From Trema orientale (taxonomy: Eukaryota; Streptophyta; Magnoliopsida; Rosales; Cannabaceae), in NCBI GenBank assembly GCA_002914845.1, contig JXTC01000020.1:223673-287672 (forward strand): a stretch of 64,000 nt of DNA. The letters are read 5' to 3'. Made by a program: the position numbers and the translations under genes. Of this stretch, positions 22,632 to 35,500 are shown piece by piece; position 1 is the first letter of the stretch; every line of letters begins with the position of its first letter. The notes below the pieces were generated by a model. That model was given only the letters and a program-made list of their open reading frames with translations. It made no database searches and was not told the origin of the DNA.

Positions 22632-24811
22632 ATTTGACAATTTCCCAGGAGGTGGTTTAAGAATGGGGACTTTCCTAACGATAATTTAGTTGATTTAGTC
22701 AAATAATTGGTGCAAAATCGTATTTTTGTCTATATAAACCACTAGAAATATGACGGTAATTTTCTTCGATTCATTATAGGTCTATCTTAAGAGTTGGCCA
22801 GAGACTTCACAGAAGAAAGGCCGTAACTATAGACTACATAAATAGTCAACGGGATTTCTGAATTGAACTTCTAGCTATCATTGGATACAGTTTTGATTTC
22901 TTACTAACCACCTAATTAAATTCACTGTAGGGAAGAGATTGGTTTCACTGAGTTTAAGGCAGATGTAACAGTACTCAAGAATGCATATTTTATGTGCATG
23001 CATGTCCATAAAAATTTTCCTAATCTCCGGTCAATGATCTTAATAGCTACGTACAAGAAAAGACTGGTTATATCTCCAATTAATGTCGTATTACGAAGTT
23101 TTACGTTGGAAGGATAGTCACGACAAAAATTTGTCCAAACATAAAATTTCAATGAAGCATCCAATTGCTGCATTTGGCTAATTAATTGCAATGAAGCATC
23201 CAATTGCTGCCCCTGGAGCTGTCTCTCTTGCTCTTTTCTTTACTCTTTCACACACGGCACCTTTTCAAACCTCTCATACCATGAACATGAACACCACAAC
23301 GTACGGTTAATACACACCAGTGGTGTGCTATGTGCAGTTGCTAGATCAAACTCTAACTTAGACGCTTCTCCCTATAAATGCCACTGTCTCTTTTATTTTG
23401 CCCAAGAAACTAGCTTTATAATAAGTCACTCTTTTACAATTTATTAATTTTTTACCCATTTGTCATCTTATTTTTTAACCCTGCACGTACCCCTGCCCAA
23501 CTGCCTAACTTTTTTTCCCCCCTCTTTGATCCTTTTTAACACTTCTCTTGCTGCATTATGCTCGTTCTATAGGTAGGATTGAATTTGACTATTATTTGAG
23601 ATTGAATTGGATTGTATTAGTATTACAACTTGTTTGATAAAGTGTGACATTGGACTAAATAAAAAATAAATAAATTACATGTGACCCACATTATTAGGAA
23701 AATGTGTTATTATATTATATAAAAATTATATATGGGACCCAAAAAAAAACAAATAGAAAAAAAAAGTGTGAGACTTATTTTATTGGAAATAAACAAAGAA
23801 GAGAAAAGGCATATTTTAACGCATAAAATAGTCCCTTTCTTCTCCTCAATAATAGTGTCCTTTTCTTTTTCTAACACCAAATAAAGGATTGGACAAAATA
23901 GTCCAGTCCCTTTTTTTAGTAACCCGCACCAAACTGCTCGTTTGTGTGTGTTTTAATTATTTCTTTCTCTTTTGTTTTATTTTTTTTCACCGAATAACTT
24001 TTTGTTTTTTTATAAATCACGTAATTTAAAGTTGTTTTTCCTTTCTTTGCATATCTGTTTAAACAAACTTCTTATATGTTGAATAACTCAGTCTTATATT
24101 ATTTTACATTGTTTTTGGCGCATGCTTTATCTCCACCTTTCTATTTTTAAGGCAAAGAGGAAATTCTTCATGAGGGATAATCTATATACATATATAAAGG
24201 ATCCTAACGTTTAAACTTTTTACTTAATATCAAATAAATTCTTTAACGTGTTTTTTTTTAATCAAATTTCATCATATTTACATATATGGTACATATATGG
24301 TTAAAACTAGAGTTTGAAATTCATGAACAAGAAGATTTTTACTTTAAAATCATATGACACAAATCAAAAAAATAATTTGCGTATGGTACAGAGATGCATA
24401 GTTGAATTTTATAGATCATCTATTGATCTAGATGCTTTCCTTTCATTTGTTTCGTAGATGTCAATCAACAAGTTTTAAGCAAAGACATTTTTCTTCAATA
24501 ATTTTCAAACTTCATTTTGACCATATTTGTGAATCTGATGTGATTTGATAGAAAAATAGAAACAGAAGACTTTATTTAATATTAATAAAATGGTATGACA
24601 TTTTTTTGCAGAAAGCTTAACTTTGTGGGATTGCTTATTTATTTATTTATTTATTTTGTGTGTGGTATTTATCATTTCTTCATTACAATAGGTTGTTTGC
24701 TACAAAACGAGCACTACAAATGGAAAGTTCCCTTTTACAAAAGTGGAAATTAGATATTATACGGTGTTTCTGAAAAAATTTGAAAAATATGATGATTTCC
24801 ATTTTTTTAAG
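22632..24811. other. Intergenic, no gene recognised
   Basis: AT-rich sequence with short ORFs only. Around 23575-23930 a stretch reads GGATTGAATT...GACATTGGAC near the left and GGATTGGACAAAATAGTCC...CACCAAAC at the right. It looks like a degenerate MITE, but the borders could not be set. Confidence 0.45.
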
Positions 24812-25068
24812 GTGCGGTACAGTTTTTATTAGAAATATCATTTTCTAAAAAATATTTAGAAAAATATCATTTTTTAAAATAGTAAGTCTCTCGTAACTAA
24901 TTTTCAGAAATTGGTAACTAGTAATCAATGGTATTTATAACTGGTATATAACTGGTAACCAGTAACCAGTAACCAGTTTCCAGAAACTGGTAACTAGTAA
25001 CTATTTTAAAAATGGTACTTTTCTAAATATCTTTTAAAAAATAATATTTTTCTAATAAAAACTGCACG
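24812..25068. mobile_element. Foldback element with GTAACT/GGTTAC-rich loop
   Basis: The left arm (from about 24814, GTACAGTTTTTATTAGAAA) and the right arm (ending near 25068, reverse complement GTGCAGTTTTTATTAGAAA) are inverted repeats of roughly 70-80 bp. The loop is a string of ACTGGTAACTAGTAAC-like motifs, including three near-tandem AACCAGT units at 24957-24978. No coding capacity. Related text occurs at 49790-50490. Confidence 0.75.
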
Positions 25069-26114
25069 AAAATTGAAAAAAGTATGAGTTCTATATTTTT
25101 GTAATTCTTTTCGATTTTTGTATGTAAAAATATTAGAAACCCTTTATAAAACAGATCATTAAATATTCATGACAAAACACCAGTGCTTTTGTTTTTTTTT
25201 TTTTAATTTATTTATTTTTTGGTTATAAAACAAACAAATAAGAGAAATCATAGAATTACCTGCTTAATTTGTTTTTTTCAATTTTCGATCATTTTTTTTT
25301 TCAGATTTAGTTATAAACAAATCATGTCCAATGCCATTATGAATTGGAGAAATTTTGGAGTAAAAATTCCCTTAATCACTTAATTTTGTCAAATAGTACG
25401 TGTTACAACAACAAAAATAGACCAAGATATCGAAATTATGTCATTTTAGTTAAAAACGAATTTCCAATTAAAATTTTCCAAACCTAAGTTAGAGAAAAAA
25501 AAAAAAGAAAGAAATATTTTTAAATTAGTCGTAAAAGTGGATATTTTTTGAATTACTCTAAATATACCTAGAGATTTTAAAGAAAAACCTAAATTAATTT
25601 CCTCTTTTGCGCTATTGTAGAAGATGTTAAATTTTTTCATTATATTTTTTGAATCTCTCTCTCTCTCTTTCTTTCTATCTATCTATCCCGCTCTCCCTCC
25701 CTCCCAAAACGTCAATGTATTGATAATTCAGCTCCCTCCCTCTAAAAAATGTAGGCTTATATATCTATATATATATATATATATCTATTGAACCATGTGT
25801 ACACATAAATGTATATATAGATTTTTTGGTAGGCTTAGTGTTGAGACTTTTTATTGATGGCCAATTTGTATTTGATAAAATTTTTTCCTTCAAATCAAGG
25901 TTGAGGAGGTGGGTGATTTGATAATTGTCAAATTTGGAGGAATGAAAAAAAAAAAAAATACAACTCTTCCAGGGACTTACAAATTAGCTTGAATGAACGA
26001 TCACGAGCATAGAAATGCTGAGCACCTACGAAAATACTATCAGTAAACTCTTGTAATCTCTTAATTATGCAAAGTTTATGCTTGAATTAATAAAGATGAA
26101 TTTTGTTTGCAATT
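25069..26114. other. AT-rich intergenic with microsatellites
   Basis: No gene. It contains a CT-rich microsatellite near 25653-25720 and an (AT)n run near 25765-25785. Confidence 0.6.
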
Positions 26115-27459
26115 CATAGAGCGGTGACGCCTATTCCAGCGATAATTTATCGCCACTTTAGGAACACATAAAGCGGCGACAATCAAAAAGGCGCTGCTAT
26201 ATATTACAAAGGACTTTTCAAGTATTGAAAAACCCTAAAGCGGCGATATTTGTCCCCACTTTAGGGTTTTCCAATTTAAAGCGGCGATTTTTTATCCTTA
26301 TTTTAGGATTTTCAGTTTAAAGCTACGACTTTTGTCCCCGCTTTACGTTTTTCTATTTAAATTTGCCATTATTTATTGGCACCACTATTTTTCAAAAAAA
26401 AAAAAAACGAAATGATGCCAAGAAAATTAGGGGTGAAAAAATTTATTCTAAAAAAGCGACTATTGTTACCGCTTTAAACTGAAAAACCTAAACCAACGAC
26501 TTTTATCGTGCTCAATTTCAAAATTTTAATAAAATGATGTCATTTGGGCTATAGTGGCAACTTTTCCTAAATGTCGTCACTATAGATGCTGTATAATAAA
26601 AATTTAGATATTTTTCTTCTTCTATTCTCTCATTCATTCACTCACTCTCTCCAAACCCTGCTCTCTCTCATTCTTTCTCTCCGATTTGCAATCTCTTTCA
26701 CTCCTTCTCATTTGTCAGTAATATATATTCATATATATATATGTATATCTAATTTTCTTTTTTTTTTTATGTATTTATGTAAAAAATTTGTTATATATAC
26801 TAATTTTTTGTTTCATTGATTAATTGTTACTCAGATTTGTGTTATTGTAGATTTCAAGTTTTTCTTCATTAGAGATGTAAGTTTTCCTAAATTTTAATGT
26901 AGTTTAATTGATTTTTTAATTATGTGGATTAAATGTTTTAGGTATTTATATGAATATGTGAATTTTTTGTTATAATTTTGTGGAGCATTTATTGATTTGA
27001 GGTTGAATATTTTTTTTAAGAAATATATATTTTGGTTTATGAAATTTATTAATAGTTTGATTTTAGAATATGAAATATGTTTGTTTAAGAGTATTAGTTT
27101 TAATTTTTAATTTTGATTTAGAAGTTTATTTTTTTTCTTGTAGTTTTTTTTCATATTAATTTTAATTCTTGTGGGTATAACTTTATTGTTTATTTTTAAA
27201 AATAATTATTTAAGAATTAATTTAGATTAATTAAACTAATTGTATTTTTTNNNNAATTTATATATATATATTTTTAAAAAAAATATTAATTTATATATAT
27301 ATATTTAAAAAATTGTGCCTATAGCGACGATAAAATTATAGGTCATCTGTAATGGTGACAGAATATGTCATCGCTATAAGAGATCTATACCGACCAATGT
27401 ATAGTAACGACTGCATTACAACGATTTTTGTCGTCGCTATAGACCCTTTTTTTGTAGTG
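26115..27459 (+). mobile_element. Second, degenerate CACTA copy in reverse orientation
   Basis: The right end reads TTTTTTTGTAGTG, the reverse of a CACTACAAA terminus. At both ends decayed subterminal repeats occur: AAAGCGGCGAC and GCGATATTTGTCCCC types at 26118-26585, and GTCATCGCTATA and GTCGTCGCTATA types at 27318-27445. Between them are a CT-rich leader (26620-26720) and a C-poor T-rich segment, mirroring the element at 15480-18434 when that one is read on its minus strand. No left CACTA terminus is recognisable, so this copy is truncated or eroded. A 4-base gap lies at 27251-27254. Confidence 0.8.
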
Positions 27460-27560
27460 AATGGATTAGAGTCACATATCTGTGGCTGAGGAAAGTTATG
27501 AGTTTGAGTTTGTATTTTTTTTTTCTTTCTTTCTTTTTCAGACAAATCTTTCTTTGGAAA

Positions 27561-27672
27561 TATTCTTTAAACGAGTTCAGTTGACACTAAAGATATCCTT
27601 GATGGAATTTGTTCAATGGGCATTCGTTATATTCTTTGAACAGGTTGACGCCAGCGATATCCTTGATGGAAT
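27561..27672. repeat. Short direct duplication, offset 69 bp
   Basis: TATTCTTTAAACGAGTT...GATATCCTTGATGGAAT at 27561 is repeated as TATTCTTTGAACAGGTT...GATATCCTTGATGGAAT at 27630. A 65-codon ORF covers it but resembles no known protein. Confidence 0.7.
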
Positions 27673-27679
27673 TATATAA

Positions 27680-28798
27680 CTGATGCGTTGTCGAAATTTG
27701 TTATATTTACAGGTACATTTGTTTGCAAGGAATCAGTTTTTGTTTTTATTGTTTTTTGTTTTTTTATTAAGCAAGGAAAAATTTTTATTTAGAGATAATT
27801 ACATTTTTCTCAAATAAAGAAAGGACGAAGAGGACTTTTTTTGCTGGGTAAAGGAAGAAAACGATTGATCTTCTTTGACGTTTTTTTTTTTTTATTTTTA
27901 ACAAAAAAATTCGTAGTAATTTTCTTATTATGTTCATAAACCTTAATTATTTCACTGAATGTTTTAATTTCAAATATATTAGCCATACTTAGACACACTT
28001 TCAGTTTTTTATCTATAAAAATTAAAAACAAAAACAAAAGTTTTATTTATGTTTTTAAATTTTAAATATAAAAAACCTGTTTGGTAATAAACCAAATCAC
28101 TTTTAGTTTTGAAAAACAAAAAACATAAACACGCTTTCTAATGATACAAATAATTAGAAAAATACGATTTTAAATAACAATATTAGAAAAATGTCATTTT
28201 TAAATTCTTAATTAGAAAGCTACCACTTAGAAAATACTGTTTTTAAAATTTTGATTTAGGAAAATATCACTTTAAAATTTTGATTTAGGAAAATAATACT
28301 TTTAAAAATTTATTTAGAAGAATACTTCAGAGTTTACTTTTTGTTTAAAAAATTTTGGAATTAAAAAGTTTTCACAACCATTTTTTTAAAAAATTTTGCG
28401 TACAACTTTTTAAAATGTTACCAAGCATGTTTTCTAAAAGAATTTCGTAAATTTTTGTTTATTTAAATATAAAACAGAAAATAAAAGTATAGCCAAACAA
28501 GCCCATTATATTCTCATTGTTTTATTTTTTTTTTTAACTTATTTTTAAGTTAATTTTTAGCAGTATAAATAACATATATATTCTCAATCTGGATCGTGTA
28601 TTAATAAAGGGCAAATTGGTCGATTTGTATAGAGAGTATACATTTAGAGAGAGGATTTATGGCATACATGGTCCTTGAACTATCTGTTCGGGATTTGACC
28701 TCGTGCTCTGATTAATTTATGGGACCTGTGATTAATTAAAACAAAGCAGAGAATAATTGGGATTAAGGTTAGATTATAAAGTATACATAGGTGTAAGA
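27680..28798. other. AT-rich intergenic, nothing recognised
   Basis: Long runs of A and T. Around 28200-28330, TTTAGGAAAAT(A)-type phrases recur three times, resembling the arms of the foldback at 24812. No gene is seen. Confidence 0.5.
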
Positions 28799-29090
28799 GT
28801 TATCACAACACTGTCTACATGTCGAAGTCCTGATGGGCGGTCGATATAGAAAATGACACTTCCCACAGCGTCCTTACCTCGTTGGCAGTTGCAGGGATAA
28901 CGTACTTACAATATAATAATAATAATAATAATAGTGTAATAATAACGTAAATGTTATCACAATATTGATACTACGTATCGAAGTCCCAATAGGCGGTCAC
29001 AATAAAGAATAACACTTCCCACGGCGTCCCTGTACGTAGGCGGTTGCAGGGATAACTAACTTACGGATCGACAATATTAGTATAATAATG
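28799..29090. repeat. Two-copy tandem repeat, period 154 bp
   Basis: Units start GTTATCACAA at 28799 and 28953. Each then has TCGAAGTCC, AGGCGGTC or GGGCGGTC, ACACTTCCCAC(A/G)GCGTCC, GTTGCAGGGATAAC and CTTAC. An (AAT)n run closes the first unit. It is non-coding and probably part of an LTR or another unrecognised repeat. Confidence 0.85.
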
Positions 29091-29759
29091 CAATAATGAT
29101 AGGATGGTCTAGTTGACGGAGACGAATAAATCGACCATAATATCAACTAGAAGGCAATGCGAGATAAGATAAAATAAATAAAATAAAATATAGTGGTAGA
29201 ACGCGAAATTCCGAACTTGTGCTACAGATTAATCACAGAGTTCGAGGAGAGTAGCTCGGTACCCACAGATTACTAAAGTGCGAATATTAAAGCCTGCATA
29301 CAAAATAACTTGTGAAACAAATTAGAAAAATGCGTGTAGAAAAAGATGATATAAAAATAATTAAATAATGAAAAAATGATATATGATAGGATATTGGGCC
29401 TAGACCATGCAAACGAATGAATATGGGCCTAGAAATACAAGAATATGAATTTAGGCCTATAAGTGGATATATATAAAATTACCTAGGCCTTTATGAATAT
29501 TTAGAAAAATATCAAATACTAAAAGATTTGTTGGTTAAGTTTTACGCATGCATGAACATAAAAAGGACTATTGATAAATGTATGAAAATACAATGAGAAA
29601 ATAATGGAGACAGAAAGCTATATATATCTATATATATAGATTAAGCCTGAAGCTCAAAACTCTGATAACTTCTTTGATCACCATTTTATTTTAAAATTTT
29701 TAGAAAAATCCTAATTTTTTCATGATATGATTGGTCCTATCATTATTTTTCTTTGCTAT
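29091..29759. other. Intergenic, nothing recognised
   Basis: No supported ORF. Phrases such as GGGCCTAGA and TAGGCCTATAAG recur, suggesting degenerate repeat DNA. Confidence 0.4.
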
Positions 29760-30267
29760 NNNNNNNNNNNNNNNNNNNNNNNNNNNNNNNNNNNNNNNNN
29801 NNNNNNNNNNNNNNNNNNNNNNNNNNNNNNNNNNNNNNNNNNNNNNNNNNNNNNNNNNNNNNNNNNNNNNNNNNNNNNNNNNNNNNNNNNNNNNNNNNNN
29901 NNNNNNNNNNNNNNNNNNNNNNNNNNNNNNNNNNNNNNNNNNNNNNNNNNNNNNNNNNNNNNNNNNNNNNNNNNNNNNNNNNNNNNNNNNNNNNNNNNNN
30001 NNNNNNNNNNNNNNNNNNNNNNNNNNNNNNNNNNNNNNNNNNNNNNNNNNNNNNNNNNNNNNNNNNNNNNNNNNNNNNNNNNNNNNNNNNNNNNNNNNNN
30101 NNNNNNNNNNNNNNNNNNNNNNNNNNNNNNNNNNNNNNNNNNNNNNNNNNNNNNNNNNNNNNNNNNNNNNNNNNNNNNNNNNNNNNNNNNNNNNNNNNNN
30201 NNNNNNNNNNNNNNNNNNNNNNNNNNNNNNNNNNNNNNNNNNNNNNNNNNNNNNNNNNNNNNNNNNN
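29760..30267. other. Assembly gap (508 N)
   Basis: Undetermined bases immediately followed by a (GA)n microsatellite (30268-30300). Four apparent ORFs that cross it are artefacts. Confidence 0.99.
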
Positions 30268-30301
<34 letters not shown>

Positions 30302-30790
30302 ACGTTTGGAAGCAAAATGAAAAGAAAATTGTATTAGAAATTTAGGAGCTGAATAGTTAGAAAAATGAAGAGGTTTTACCTCTATTTATAGGCAAAACAT
30401 GCTTTGCCTTGTTTTACAAAGGGAATGAGGTGTCAAACCTCTATTAGTTAACTTAGCTTAGCTTACAAGTTCTTAGCTTTGCAAGTACTTGATCTACAAG
30501 TACTTAGCTTGTAAGTACTTAGTGTACAAGATCTTAGGCTACAATTTAGAAGCATCTTGAAACTTCTAGAATGAAAATGTGTCAATCTCTTATGGAAAAA
30601 TTTTGTTTGTTGTTCAAGTTGATGAAGTGTCTTCATAGCATTGGATAGCTTCATCTTGTAGGCTAAGAGATAGTGATGTATCAAGGCTTGAAGTCTTATC
30701 CAATGAGTTCTCGCCAAGTAGATAGGAGCTTGTCAGCTCATGGTGCTAATTGAGTCCAATAAAGCTCCATTAGGTCTTGATAATTATGGG
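30268..30790 (-). repeat. GA microsatellite and LTR-like sequence
   Basis: After the (GA)n run, the minus strand shows TATAAATAGAGGTAAAACC near 30395, resembling a retroelement promoter. A cluster of AAGTACTTAGCTTGTAAG-like near-palindromes lies at 30470-30525. LTR borders were not found, so this is only a suggestion. The 84-codon ORF here is not convincing. Confidence 0.4.
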
Positions 30791-30811
30791 TATTAATTCA
30801 TATTTTATGTT

Positions 30812-31345
30812 AATTCCAAAAATCAAGAAAACCCCAAAACACTATCCAACTTGCAATGATTTGAACCTCAAAGTTTCAATTGTGGGAATTAAGTACCTAA
30901 ACTTTTAGATTTATAGTAATTTTATCCCTTGACCATCTAAATTGCAACATGCTATTAAAAATCTGACCAAAAATACACAAGAGGAGCATGTTGTAGCATC
31001 TAAAAGAGTATTTAAAGGAAATAAACTAAACAAAAGGATTTACAGAGAATGAAAGATGTATTCTTTGCATTTTTAAAAGATTTTTGGAATTATAAATTTA
31101 TAGAAAAGTTGTATGTAATTGTTCATTTTCATGCTTTAAATTTTCAAATTATCTTTCAAATACCCTTTTAGATGCCACTATCTATTTTTTTTTTCAAAAA
31201 TTTAATAGCAAGTTATAATTTAGACAATTTGAGGACTAAATTACTATAAATCAGAAAATTCAGGAATTTAATTTCTACAATTGAAATTTTGGGGACCAAA
31301 TTACCATAGATTGAATATTTCATGGATCTTTTGTGCCATTAACCC
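30812..31345. mobile_element. Degenerate foldback MITE
   Basis: The left arm holds TTTCAATTGTGGGAATTAA, TTTATAGTAATTT and a GCATGCTATTAAAA-like block. The right arm carries their inverted counterparts: TTTAATAGCAAG, AAATTACTATAAAT and TTAATTTCTACAATTGAAA. The arms are well over 100 bp but diverged. No target duplication could be fixed. Confidence 0.6.
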
Positions 31346-31721
31346 TTAAAAAATTAAATATGAAGGAATAAATTTGCAGATGCAAAATTATAGGGTTAAA
31401 AATATAAAAAGATCATAATTGAGGGTATATTTCTGCAGATCACTCTACACCAAATAATAATTGAACGTATTTTGAGCAACAATCAACATACATTCATTAA
31501 TTTGCAACCCCACAAAAATAAAAATATTAATATCTATAAGTTGAAGTCCCCGAATTAATTTTGCAGATCGATAAGCCTCTAAATGAAGACATTATGTGAT
31601 TCTTAGGCTTGCCAAGTGCTTGAAAGTACTTCAATTAGGTACCTCTATTCATAAAAGATCATAAGATGACGTTATATTTCAATTTATTTTTTAGTGAATT
31701 TAATTGTTTACTAAAAGAACT

Positions 31722-32055
31722 CCCTAATTTGACTATTTTGAAACCCGACATTCTCGTAAAAACTAAATTAGAAAAATTAATAGGAAATGACAAAATTACC
31801 TTTACTAGACGATAGATTTAGGACGTTTATATTACATTTTTACTTTCTGCCTAGATTGATACGTAAATAATTCTTTAGAAACTATTTTATTACTTATGAG
31901 GTCATTTAAAAAATTAAAATATTGTTTAGAACCTAGCATAGATTTACTTAATTTATTTTAAATCTAAATCTACTATTTATTAGAGGTATTTTTGTTATTT
32001 ACATCAACTTCTTTAATTTTTATGAGATGAGGAGGTCGAACTTTAAAATAGTCCA
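31722..32055. mobile_element. Foldback MITE upstream of the first GDSL gene
   Basis: TTTGACTATTTTGAAACCC...TCTCGTAAAAACTAAATTAG at the left is mirrored by TAATTTTTATGAGATGAGGAGGTCGAACTTTAAAATAGTCCAA at the right (split here: arms of about 70 bp). It ends about 480 bp upstream of the ATG at 32536, so it may affect that promoter. Borders are approximate. Confidence 0.6.
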
Positions 32056-32535
32056 ATTACAAAGCTATCAAATTCAAAGAAATTTTCTCATATTTTTTAA
32101 AACAGATGAATATAACAAAAAAAAATTATGAAATACAAAGTTCAATTTACTACTTTTCTAAAAGAAAAAAAATTAATAAAGTTACTAAACCAACCGTAAA
32201 CTCGTTGATTTCCTTTTACACCAACACACATGGATATTGGAAAACATTAAGATGAAAGGAAAGATATATTACAATTGCAAGATTTTGAAGGCTGACTTCA
32301 AAATTCTGGAAAAACGCAAACAATGTAAACCCAAAAGTTTAACTGTTCGACAAATGGGTTAAAATCCGTTCGCTTGTTGGCTGCATGCTGCGTTTATTTA
32401 AAGCTCAACTGCTTATTTAAAGACATCAGGGTCGGTTTTGGTATCTAATTATTTATATCCACACATACACAACTACAATATCTATCTATAGACGTTTCTT
32501 CTTTCGCACTAGTACTCTGTCTTCAACCTTTAACC

Positions 32536-35500
32536 ATGAAAGTTCTTTTGGTCCTCCTCATATATTCTGGCACACTAGTACTAAGTACTGCTACTACTAC
32601 TCGTCGACCATATTTTAACGCAATATTTAATTTCGGTGACTCCCTTAGCGACACCGGAAATTTCATTCGCTCAGGCGCCCTTGCATTCCCGGTCATAGGG
32701 AAACTCCCTTATGGAATGACCTTTTTTCGGCACTCTACTGGACGATGTTCAGATGGTCGCCTAGTGGTTGATTTCATAGGTACGTACATACCGAGTCTCC
32801 CATATTTTCTTTCCCTTTATTAGAAAATGTAAAGAGATCTCATCATTTAAAATCCTTCTTGAATTGAATTGTTACTATTCAAGTAGTGAATTAGAATTTA
32901 TCGAAAATAAATTAATATTTATTAATTGAATAATAATAATTCACATGATTATGTAGTACTAAAAAAATACGATAAAAGTTAGCATCACTAACACAATTAA
33001 TCTTTCTATCTTTTACTTTTTAGTTACCCAATTTCAGGTAATTTATAATTAAAACTATTGTACTGTAGTACTTATTGATAACCTTTATTTGATGAAGCTG
33101 AGGAATTTGGGTTGCCTTATTTGCCACCCTACCTAGCATTAACCGAGGGTCTAAATTCTTACCATGGAGTAAATTTTGCCGTTTCTGGAGCTACTGCGCT
33201 TGACTCGGAATTCTTTTACCAACGGAAAATTGGGTCAATTTTGTGGACAAATCATTCGTTAAGCGTCCAACTTGGCTGGTTCAAGAAGCTTAAGGCCTCT
33301 ATTTGCACCGGTAAAACATGCAAGGGCAGTGAATTTTATTAACTATATATAATAATTACCATTGTAAAGTGATTTACACCAACATTTTCTGTGTTTTAAT
33401 AACTGCAGACTGTGAGAGCTACTTGAAGAAGTCCCTTTTTCTCGTGGGCGAGATCGGTGGAAATGATTATAACTACGCCTTCTTTGCAGGTGGAACCATC
33501 CCACAAGTCAAAGCCCTAGTCCCACTGGTTGTTGAAGCAATAATTAAGACCACCAGTGTACGTATAAAACTTAACTCCAACATGCAAATTAATCATACAT
33601 CTATAATTTGTACATCAAATACCAACAAGCACCTCTTCACCAGTGGTAAAGCAAGAACATTTTTTTTCTTTTTTTGTGTCAACTAATTGTTTTCTAAAAT
33701 TTAATAACCGCACTGGATTGGCAACCTATATATATATATATTTAATTAAGGAAACGCAAAGATACCAATACGAACGAAAAATGCGAAAAGGGAGAGTCAT
33801 AATTATAATTCATTCTTGATTTATCTACGCTTTAACCTTAAGCATTTAAAAAAAATTAAAAAAAAAAGACAAGAATAAGACGCTAACGACTTCATACCCA
33901 AAAAAATTAATAATTATAATGAATTTCCTTATTAAAGACTCTCAAACAAATAAAATACAATAGTAAAAACTCTTAAGCAAAAAAATATGTACGCAAAAGT
34001 AACATCTAATTTGATCCATATTAAAAGCAACAAAATAAAAGATAGACACTTAATTAAGAAATTATTTAACATAATTTTGTCTTCAATTTTTAACTTTCGT
34101 GAAGGTTTACGATTTTTATGGAGATTTAGAGACTTTGATATTTAGAAAATAGGAAAAGTCTTTTCCAGTGTAAGATCTTTCTCAATCTTGATCTGAAAAT
34201 TAGAAAAGAAAAAAAAAACCTTAAAAGTAAAGTGGGTCAGATAAAAGTGGCAATTCATATCATATAATGAGAATATTATTGGAAGAAAAAAAAAATAGTT
34301 GATACAAACTTCAAAGTATAGTTTATTTCTAGAAGAAATAATACTTTAATTACGTACACATTTTTTTAGCTACATATATTTAGTATCCGTTACTTATATA
34401 TAATTTTTTCAAAAGTGTAAGTAAAATACGTCTAAGTAATATTATTAGTTTACATATTTGATGTGTACATAATTACTTTTACCTACACATATTTTAGAGG
34501 GAATTTTTCCTCTAAAATTTTGTTTTGGCTCTATTTTTTCTAGCCAAAAGTAAAACATATTATCATTTTTTTTTTTTTGCAAATATGGAAGTGACGTGGC
34601 CTTTATAGTGATTATGTTTTTACGTTTTGCCAAATGTATAATAAATATATGTATATAATTTTTTGGCTAGAAAATTTTATTATTAAATTGCTATGTGTAT
34701 AAACATGTGGTGACATGTGTATGTAAAAATAGTGATATGTGGATACTGATATAGAAAATTGTTCCACATTGTAAAATTAAGGTTTCTTATAAGTCTTGAA
34801 TATCTCTTCTCTCTCTGCCATTCTAGTTTTTGGGCTCTCCTTCTTTAAATTAGGGATTTTTTTTCTTCAGCTTTCTCAGCCTCGCCCTCTCTTAGATCTT
34901 ACCGTCATTTTCTCAGTCTTGCTCTTTCTTGGATCACTCTCTCTCTGTCTCTATCTATCTCTCAGCTTTGCCCTCTCGCCCCTCTCTCTCACTCTCTCTC
35001 TTAGATCTGGACTATTGTCCATCACTTTCTCAGATCTCTCTCTCTCTCTCTCTCTCTCTTTCTCAGATCTGGACTATTGTCCATCACTTTCTCAGCTCGC
35101 CATGAGAGCCCAACACTAGGGAGTCGTCTTCTTCTTTTTCATTGTTTTCTCAGTGCACATGTAGGAGGTGTAAATCACGGATCAATTCAACACGTACTTG
35201 TGTGTATCCGCACGTCCTATAGACACGAATAATGTCTGTCTGGAAAGCCCCAATAAGCCTATCAATGTTTCATTACTCTTCTTTTTTTTAATTTTTCCAA
35301 GCCCAATCAAAGCCCAAATGAGCTGCAGAAGCTACTAGAATTGAAGAGTAATAGTTTTGGAGTTATAAAATTTATTCTGGAGTATTACTTAATCTCATAA
35401 AGCATAATGTAACAACCAAAAATATTGTAGCTTTACTATTGTAATAGCCAAACATTTTTATCATATTAATACAGCTAGTTAATACCTGATTCCCCTATGA

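Noticed and set aside
24709..24720. CACTACAAAT as a CACTA left terminus for the second copy
   Set aside because: It lies 1.4 kb before the first subterminal repeat, in an unrelated stretch with the foldback between, so the match is probably chance.
29727..30345. Four long ORFs on both strands
   Set aside because: They run through the 508-base gap and end in a GA microsatellite (Glu-Arg or Ser-Leu repeats).
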